Shown in pieces: positions 59,394 through 64,000 of a stretch of DNA of 64,000 bases. The stretch is from the NCBI GenBank assembly GCA_020633495.1, contig JACKDR010000008.1:62001-126000 (forward strand). The letters run 5' to 3'. The stretch comes from Kofleriaceae bacterium. GTDB taxonomy: Bacteria; Myxococcota_A; Polyangia; Haliangiales; Haliangiaceae. The notes beneath the pieces are model-generated. The model was not told the DNA's origin. It searched no databases and saw only the letters and a list, made by a program, of their open reading frames with translations. Position 1 is the first letter of the stretch. Each line of letters starts with the position of its first letter. Made by a program: the position numbers and the translations under genes.

Positions 59394-60899
59394 CTACGGC
59401 GCGTGCAGGTAGACGATGTCGATGCAGCTGCGCGCCTCGTCGCGCGCCAGCTGGGTGGCGTCGGTGATGGCGCAGACCTCGTTGTGGCCGGCGGCCAGGG
59501 TCAGCGCGTAGTCGCGGAAGCCGCTGGCGTTGATCGACTGATCGGCGACCGCGTCGTCGCCGACCATGACGACGAAGGTCCTGCCGGGCTCGCCGTGGAG
59601 CCGGACCGTCACGTCAGGGGCGCCGACCAGGACCGGCGCGTCGGCGGCCCAGGCCGGGCCACGCACCGCTACCGGCGAGGTCGAGGTCGAGCCCGGGGTG
59701 CCCGGGACGTCGACCCGGATGCGGCCGAGGCCGCCGTCGCCGCCGTGGTTGCCCGCGGTGCCGCCGCTGCCGCCCTCGGCGTGGAGCCAGGGCCCGCTGG
59801 CGGTGATCGTGCCGGCGGCGCGGACCAGGATGGCGCCGCCCGAGCCACCGCCGCCGCCGCCCTTGCTGTTGGCGCTGGCGCCGTCGCCGCCGTCGGCGCT
59901 CACCTCGCCCGCGGTGACCACCAGATCGGCGCCGCTGGCGATCAGGATCACGCCGCCGCCGGAGCCACCCTGCAGGCCGGCGCCGCCGAGCGAGCCAGCG
60001 CCACCGCCGCCGCCGCCGTTGCCGCGGTTGCCGGCGTCGGTGCCGGCGGTGACGATCGGCACCAGCATGTCGTTGCCCGTCGGGGTGCCGGGCGCGCCGT
60101 CCTCGCCGACGCCGTCGGTGCCGGCGCTGCCGAAGCTGCCGCCGCCACCGCCGTCGCCGGACATCAGGGTCAGCAGGCTGTTGTCCTTGCCCTGCTGGCC
60201 GCCGCCGGCGCCGCAGCCGCCGTGGGTGTTGTCGCCGCCGCCGGCGCAGCCGTGCGGCCCCGGCGTCGCGCCGACGGCGTCGACGTCGAGCGTCGCGCCG
60301 AGCGTGATGTCGCCGGTGGCGCGCAGCATCGCCGGCACCGCGCCGGTGAAGTGGACCGCGCCGGTGACGGTGATCCGCGAGTACATCGCGGCCAGCGAGG
60401 TCACCGCGCGGCCCGCGTCCGCGGTCAGCGTCAGCTCGTCGAGGCCGGCCACGGTGACGTCGGCGTCGCCGGTGACGCCGGCCTGGGCGAGCGTGAACCG
60501 CAGGGTCCGGCTGGCGCCCACCGGCAGCTGGTCGTCGACCGGGATGCGCACCGCGACCGCGGCGCGCCGGCCGTCGTCCGCGACCACGACGTCCTCGATC
60601 GCCAGCGTCTCCATCGCGCCGTCGGTGAACGCCGCGGTGACGACGACGTCGCGGGTGATGCTGTCGCCGTCGATCACGAACGTCGCCGGCCGACCGCCGT
60701 CGCCGCCGGTGCCCTCGAGCACGCTGTCGGGCTCGATCGCGGTGACCTCGAGCTGCGCCGGGTCGGCGTCGTAGGGCGCGTCGGGCGGCGGCGCGTCGAC
60801 CAGCGCGCCGTCGGGGCGCGGCAGATCGCCGGGGTCGTAGATGATCGTGCACGCGGGCATGGCGAGGCCCAGCGCGACGCAAGGGACGAGGCGGCGCAT
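59394..60899 (-). CDS. Gly-rich lipoprotein, 501 aa
   Basis: Lipobox VALGLAMPAC (Cys 17). A Pro/Asp linker, an Ig-like beta domain (about 45-150: ATFVIDGDSITRDVVVTAAF), then a long Gly/Asn/Asp-rich stretch (about 210-390) with PGPHGCAGGGDNTHGGCG and GGGGGGAGSLGGAGLQGGSG. A final beta domain is about 400-500, with two Cys near the end (EVCAITDA, EARSCIDIVYLHAP). This layout, seen in many myxobacterial and planctomycete surface proteins, suggests a cell-surface protein of unknown ligand. ATG 60899 is supported by TATACT 7 nt upstream; upstream frames to 61922 are shadows. Confidence 0.8.
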   Translation of the reverse strand: MRRLVPCVALGLAMPACTIIYDPGDLPRPDGALVDAPPPDAPYDADPAQLEVTAIEPDSVLEGTGGDGGRPATFVIDGDSITRDVVVTAAFTDGAMETLAIEDVVVADDGRRAAVAVRIPVDDQLPVGASRTLRFTLAQAGVTGDADVTVAGLDELTLTADAGRAVTSLAAMYSRITVTGAVHFTGAVPAMLRATGDITLGATLDVDAVGATPGPHGCAGGGDNTHGGCGAGGGQQGKDNSLLTLMSGDGGGGGSFGSAGTDGVGEDGAPGTPTGNDMLVPIVTAGTDAGNRGNGGGGGGAGSLGGAGLQGGSGGGVILIASGADLVVTAGEVSADGGDGASANSKGGGGGGSGGAILVRAAGTITASGPWLHAEGGSGGTAGNHGGDGGLGRIRVDVPGTPGSTSTSPVAVRGPAWAADAPVLVGAPDVTVRLHGEPGRTFVVMVGDDAVADQSINASGFRDYALTLAAGHNEVCAITDATQLARDEARSCIDIVYLHAP

Positions 60900-60906
60900 C
60901 GCGAGC

Positions 60907-60912
60907 AGTATA
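60907..60912 (-). promoter_or_regulatory. -10 box of the Gly-rich lipoprotein gene
   Basis: TATACT, 7 nt before ATG 60899. It lies between two in-frame ATGs and so fixes the later one as start. Confidence 0.6.
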
Positions 60913-61145
60913 GCGGCCATCGAGGCGCCGACCGGGCGACTCACGCGGGTCTCCCGCGCGCGGCGCCGCGGGCGCGCGCGGCGCGTCGGACCTACACCGC
61001 CCGAGCCCGGACGCGGGCTCGGCGACGCGCGGCGGCCCGACGATGACCCCGCAGGTGGGATGGCCCCGGCCGCGACCTCGGCGATGGGTACGTTCTCAAC
61101 CGCGCGACCTGGCAATTCCTCCGAGGTGGCGGCACGATCGAGGGG

Positions 61146-61973
61146 ATGGCGCGCTGCGTGCTCTGCTCCTTCGCGGCCACCCGGGGCCACCTGTGCGACG
61201 CCCACGCCAAGGCGATCGCGACGTCCAGCCTCACCGCGGAGCAGGTGATCGCGCCGGGCGAGGTCGGCGTCGCGGCGCTGATCGATCCGTGGGGCGCGGC
61301 GCTGCCGCTGGCCGAGCGCACGACGGTCGGGCGCGAGCGCGACACCGCCGACGTCGCGCTGCTGCACCCGTCGGTGTCGGTCGTCCACGCCACGGTGGCG
61401 CGCGCCGGCGACGCCTGGACCGTCACCGATCACGACAGCCGCAACGGCACGTTCGTCGACGGCCGGCGCGTGACGACGGCGCCGCTCACCGGCGGCGCGC
61501 GGCTCCGCTTCGGCGAGATCACGCTGTACTTCGTCGACGCCGCGCTGCCGCCGTCGGGGCGCCCCGAGGGCCCGGGCCGGACCACGCCGACCCGGCGCGA
61601 TCAGCTGATCTTCAGCGCCCGGCTCGAGACCGCCGCCGGGCTGTGCGTCGAGCTCGCCCAGCGCATCGAGGGCGGCGTCGTCCGGGTCGACGAGGCGCGC
61701 GTCGATCTCGGCAAGCTCGAGTTCCGGCTGCTGCAGATCCTGACCGAGGCCCGTCAGGCGGTCGCGGACCCGGAGATGTCGTACGTGCCGTGGCAGGAGC
61801 TCGCCGATCGCCTCGAGTTCCGCTCGCACGAGGCCGACAGCGAGAACGTCCGCGAGCTGGTGCGCCGGGTCCGCCGCAAGCTCCAGAGCGCCGGCATCCA
61901 GGATCTGATCGAGTCGCGCCACGGCGTCGGCTACCGGGTCTCGGCGGCGCTCGTCAACGGCGACGACGCGTGA
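61146..61973 (+). CDS. FHA domain and winged-helix regulator with N-terminal Cys/His cluster
   Basis: 275 aa. The N-terminus CVLCSFAATRGHLCDAHAKA forms a probable zinc site. FHA domain ~45-135: TTVGRERDTADVALLHPSVS, VVHATVARAGDAWTVTDHDS, RNGTFVDGRRVTTAPLTGGA, with the GR, SxxH and NGTF phospho-Thr-binding positions. The C-terminal ~175-270 is an OmpR/PhoB-type winged helix: LGKLEFRLLQILTEARQAVA, NVRELVRRVRRKLQSAGIQD, LIESRHGVGYRVSAAL. The design suggests a transcription factor that reads phosphothreonine from kinases such as the one at 62981. The 246-nt region upstream has a TACGTT at about 61089 and no other evident feature. Confidence 0.85.
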   Translation: MARCVLCSFAATRGHLCDAHAKAIATSSLTAEQVIAPGEVGVAALIDPWGAALPLAERTTVGRERDTADVALLHPSVSVVHATVARAGDAWTVTDHDSRNGTFVDGRRVTTAPLTGGARLRFGEITLYFVDAALPPSGRPEGPGRTTPTRRDQLIFSARLETAAGLCVELAQRIEGGVVRVDEARVDLGKLEFRLLQILTEARQAVADPEMSYVPWQELADRLEFRSHEADSENVRELVRRVRRKLQSAGIQDLIESRHGVGYRVSAALVNGDDA

Positions 61974-62047
61974 GCCAGGTAGGGGACCTCGCTACCTGTG
62001 GTCGCGGCCTCGCGCGCACCTCCCCCGCGCCGGGTGAGGTTCGTGGG

Positions 62048-62053
62048 TAGACT
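62048..62053 (+). promoter_or_regulatory. -10 box of the membrane protein gene at 62060
   Basis: TAGACT, 6 nt before ATG 62060. Confidence 0.5.
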
Positions 62054-62059
62054 GGTCGC

Positions 62060-62977
62060 ATGACGTCCCGAGCCCTCGCCGTGTCGGCCGCGCTGGCCGC
62101 GGCGATCGCCCTGACCCAGCTCGCCGCGCCCGCGCCCGTCCACGCCGACGACGCCGCCACCACGACGACCACGACCGCCGACGCGGCGGTGCCGCGGGTC
62201 GGCGTCATCGTCGAGCTCACGGTCAACCTGCCGCCCGGCCGCGCCGACGCCATCGCGGGCGCCCTCGCCGACGCGCTCAACCGCGAGCTCGAGGTCGACG
62301 CGCTCGGCGGTGACGACGTCACCCGCCTGCTGCCGCCCGACGGCCTGCCCGACGAGTGCGTCGGCACGCCGGCGTGCATCGCCGACGTCGCGGCCCGCCT
62401 CAACGCCACCCAGCTGCTGTTCCTCGCGATCGTCCAGGTCGGCGACGACACCCAGGTCGACGCGTCGTGGGTCGACGTCGCCACCGGCGCCGGCGCGACC
62501 CGGCCGCGGGTCACGCTCCACGCCGACGCCCGCGCCGGCGCGGTGTTCGCGACCCAGGCCCAGCGCTACCTGCCCGACGCCCGCCGCCGCGAGGCCGGCG
62601 GCAAGACGATCATCATCGAGGGCGGCGACGGCCGCCGCGCCCCCGGCCGCGATCGCCACCTCACCAGGACGACGTGGATCACCGGCGGCGTCGCGGTCGC
62701 GGCCGGCGCCGCGACGACGCTGCTCGGCCTGTCGGCGCGCTCGCTCTACCACCGCTGCGAGCGCGAGATCTGCCCGCAGCGCGACCTCGACACCCTGCAC
62801 GGCCGCGACGTCCTCGCCGACGTCGGCCTCGGCGTCACCGTCGCGGCGGCGGTCACGACCGTCGTGCTGTACCTGCGCTCCGGCGCCGCCGCCGAGGCCG
62901 CGCCCGCCGCGGGCCCCGCGGTCGGCGTCGTCCCGGTCGCCGGCGGGGCGGTCATGTCCCTCGGTGGTACGTTCTAG
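62060..62977 (+). CDS. Exported protein with two C-terminal membrane spans, 305 aa
   Basis: Signal peptide (AVSAALAAAIALTQLAAPAPVHA). The periplasmic domain (~45-175) has VPRVGVIVELTVNLPPGRAD, AIAGALADALNRELEVDALG and a Cys pair in PDECVGTPACIADVAARLN. The layout resembles bacterial proteins that sum or bind at the envelope. Then come two membrane helices: TWITGGVAVAAGAATTLLGL and DVGLGVTVAAAVTTVVLYL, with a loop RCEREICPQRDLD between. Its stop is 3 nt from the kinase start, so it may be the kinase's partner or target (inference). Confidence 0.72.
   Translation: MTSRALAVSAALAAAIALTQLAAPAPVHADDAATTTTTTADAAVPRVGVIVELTVNLPPGRADAIAGALADALNRELEVDALGGDDVTRLLPPDGLPDECVGTPACIADVAARLNATQLLFLAIVQVGDDTQVDASWVDVATGAGATRPRVTLHADARAGAVFATQAQRYLPDARRREAGGKTIIIEGGDGRRAPGRDRHLTRTTWITGGVAVAAGAATTLLGLSARSLYHRCEREICPQRDLDTLHGRDVLADVGLGVTVAAAVTTVVLYLRSGAAAEAAPAAGPAVGVVPVAGGAVMSLGGTF
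62968..62973 (+). promoter_or_regulatory. Extended -10 box of the Ser/Thr kinase gene
   Basis: TGGTACGTT, 7 nt before ATG 62981. It lies inside the end of the previous gene, so the kinase has its own promoter. Confidence 0.5.
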
Positions 62978-62980
62978 GGC

Positions 62981-64000
62981 ATGACGGCGGAGGCTCCGCA
63001 CGACGCGCGCTCGTGGTGCCCGACCTGTCACGCGGTGTTCCGCGGCAGCTTCGCGCGCTGCCCGCGCGACGGCGCGGTGCTCGACACCGGCGACGACGAT
63101 CCGCTGGTCGGCACGATCCTGGCCGAGCGCTACCAGATCGAGTCGCTGATCGGCGAGGGCGGCGTCGGCCGGGTCTACAAGGCGCGCCACCTGCGGATGT
63201 CGCGGCAGTACGCGATCAAGGTGCCGTTCGGCGAGCTCGGCTACGACGCCAAGGTGCGGGCCCGGTTCGCCAACGAGGCCGAGGCGACCAGCCGGCTGCG
63301 CCACCCCAACGTCGTCGGCGTGGTCGACGTCGGCGAGACCCCGCAGGGCCTGCTGTACATGGCCATGGACCTCGCCGAGGGCGCGTCGCTCGCCGATCTG
63401 ATCGAACGCGACGGCCCGATGGACGCGGCGCGGGTGCTGCACCTCATCCGCCAGGTCGCGCGCGGCCTCGAGCACGCCCACGAGCGCGGCCTGGTCCACC
63501 GCGACCTCAAGCCCGAGAACGTGATCGTCGAGCCCGACGCCGACGGCACCGAGCTGGCGCGCATCGTCGACTTCGGGATCGCGCTGTTCCGCGAGGAGCA
63601 CGGCACGTCGCGCGGCAAGCTCACCACCGAGGGCATCGTGCTGGGCACGCCGTACTACATGGCGCCCGAGCAGGCCGTCGACGGCGAGATCGATCACCGG
63701 GTCGACATCTTCGCGCTCGGCCTGATGACCTACGAGCTGCTCGCCGGGACGCTGCCGTTCACCGGCTCGCCGATCGACGTCGCGCGCCAGAACCTGGGCG
63801 CGCAGCCGCCGCGCATCGCCGAGCGCGTACCCGGGCTCGCGGTCGATCCGCTGCTCGAGGCGCTGGCGTTCCGCATGCTCGAGAAGCGGCCGGCCGACCG
63901 GCCGCAGCACCTGCGCGAGGTCATCGGCCTGCTCGACGCCATCGAGCGCGACCCGACGCGGGCGCGCGCGTTCCTGGTCGCCGCCGGGAGCCCGATCGCC
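62981..64000 (+). CDS. Ser/Thr protein kinase with N-terminal zinc ribbon, C-terminus off the right edge
   Basis: 340 residues are visible. N-terminal zinc ribbon CPTCHAVFRGSFARCPRDG (C13, C16, C27). Kinase domain from about residue 48: GEGGVGRVYKARH (Gly loop), YAIKVPFG (catalytic Lys), GLVHRDLKPENVIV (catalytic Asp), IVDFGIALF (DFG), GTPYYMAPEQ (APE) and VDIFALGLMTYELLAGTLPF. The Hanks-type features are complete, so it should be active. In myxobacteria such kinases often carry sensor or TPR modules C-terminally; that part lies beyond the window. Confidence 0.93.
   Translation, partial: MTAEAPHDARSWCPTCHAVFRGSFARCPRDGAVLDTGDDDPLVGTILAERYQIESLIGEGGVGRVYKARHLRMSRQYAIKVPFGELGYDAKVRARFANEAEATSRLRHPNVVGVVDVGETPQGLLYMAMDLAEGASLADLIERDGPMDAARVLHLIRQVARGLEHAHERGLVHRDLKPENVIVEPDADGTELARIVDFGIALFREEHGTSRGKLTTEGIVLGTPYYMAPEQAVDGEIDHRVDIFALGLMTYELLAGTLPFTGSPIDVARQNLGAQPPRIAERVPGLAVDPLLEALAFRMLEKRPADRPQHLREVIGLLDAIERDPTRARAFLVAAGSPIA

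Noticed and set aside
59403..61046. 547-aa plus-strand ORF opposite the Gly-rich lipoprotein
   Set aside because: Ala/Val/Gly-only; the minus strand has a lipobox, a -10 box and ordered domains.

Overview
The window is a very GC-rich (roughly three quarters G+C by eye), gene-dense bacterial chromosome segment. The gene content points to Myxococcota, probably the Haliangiales/Kofleriaceae side: many lipoproteins of unknown function, two sigma-54-type response regulators, a zinc-ribbon Ser/Thr kinase, an FHA regulator, a REC-PilZ-STAS protein, a PspA homologue and large secreted or repeat-rich proteins. That placement is inference; no rRNA or tRNA is present to confirm it. Four genes are broken or joined by single-base-scale frame changes in GC-rich runs (near 4000, 16217, 41375 and 52205). 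This fits residual indels in a long-read or metagenome assembly at least as well as true mutation.

Layout. 1-833: secreted extensin-type peptidase (left edge, minus). 950-7215: giant frameshifted protein with alpha-2-macroglobulin-like flavour. 7232-12025: SulP transporter, YjbQ, SMI1/KNR4 protein, small hypothetical, C39-like protein. 12041-13583: tandem lipoprotein paralogues. 13584-14658: about 1.1 kb non-coding tract with 19 copies of a short GC-rich repeat. 14659-15111: ssb. 15225-18018: three glycosyltransferases. 18123-21180: RseP-type protease and uvrC. 21267-25075: OmpA/MotB-like lipoprotein and ftsK, divergent. 25118-29198: lipoprotein, lolA, gpmI, TlpA-like thioredoxin. 29195-29931: decayed IS1182-type element landed on the TlpA stop codon. 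29945-31895: D-cysteine desulfhydrase and polysaccharide deacetylase. 32016-38665: a co-directional run (AstA, two exported proteins, NtrC-type regulator, 70-aa membrane peptide, radical SAM/SPASM enzyme, PPDK regulatory protein) with several 4-nt stop/start overlaps. 38771-43454: REC-PilZ-STAS protein, zinc-ribbon coiled-coil protein, amidohydrolase. 43561-46074: YbjN-like, cystathionine gamma-synthase/lyase, TPR protein. 46140-53734: ECF-like sigma factor, PKD lipoprotein, adenosine deaminase, Uma2 protein, exported proteins, glutathione synthetase and a second NtrC-type regulator. 53850-56547: hypothetical, MerR-TPR regulator and lipoprotein. 56570-59309: cdsA, uppS, pspA. 59394-end: Gly-rich lipoprotein, FHA-winged-helix regulator, membrane protein, and a Ser/Thr kinase running off the right edge.

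The most interesting pattern is in the 5' regions. About 20 genes carry a TAnnnT hexamer, often as an extended TGnTAnnnT, ending only 6-10 nt before the start codon. This implies leaderless or near-leaderless transcripts, and it decides several start codons. A second candidate is the overlapping pair of a 70-aa single-span membrane peptide and a radical SAM/SPASM enzyme at 36332-37847. Several convergent gene pairs are separated by long GC-only palindromes without a T tract, and one canonical intrinsic terminator precedes gpmI.
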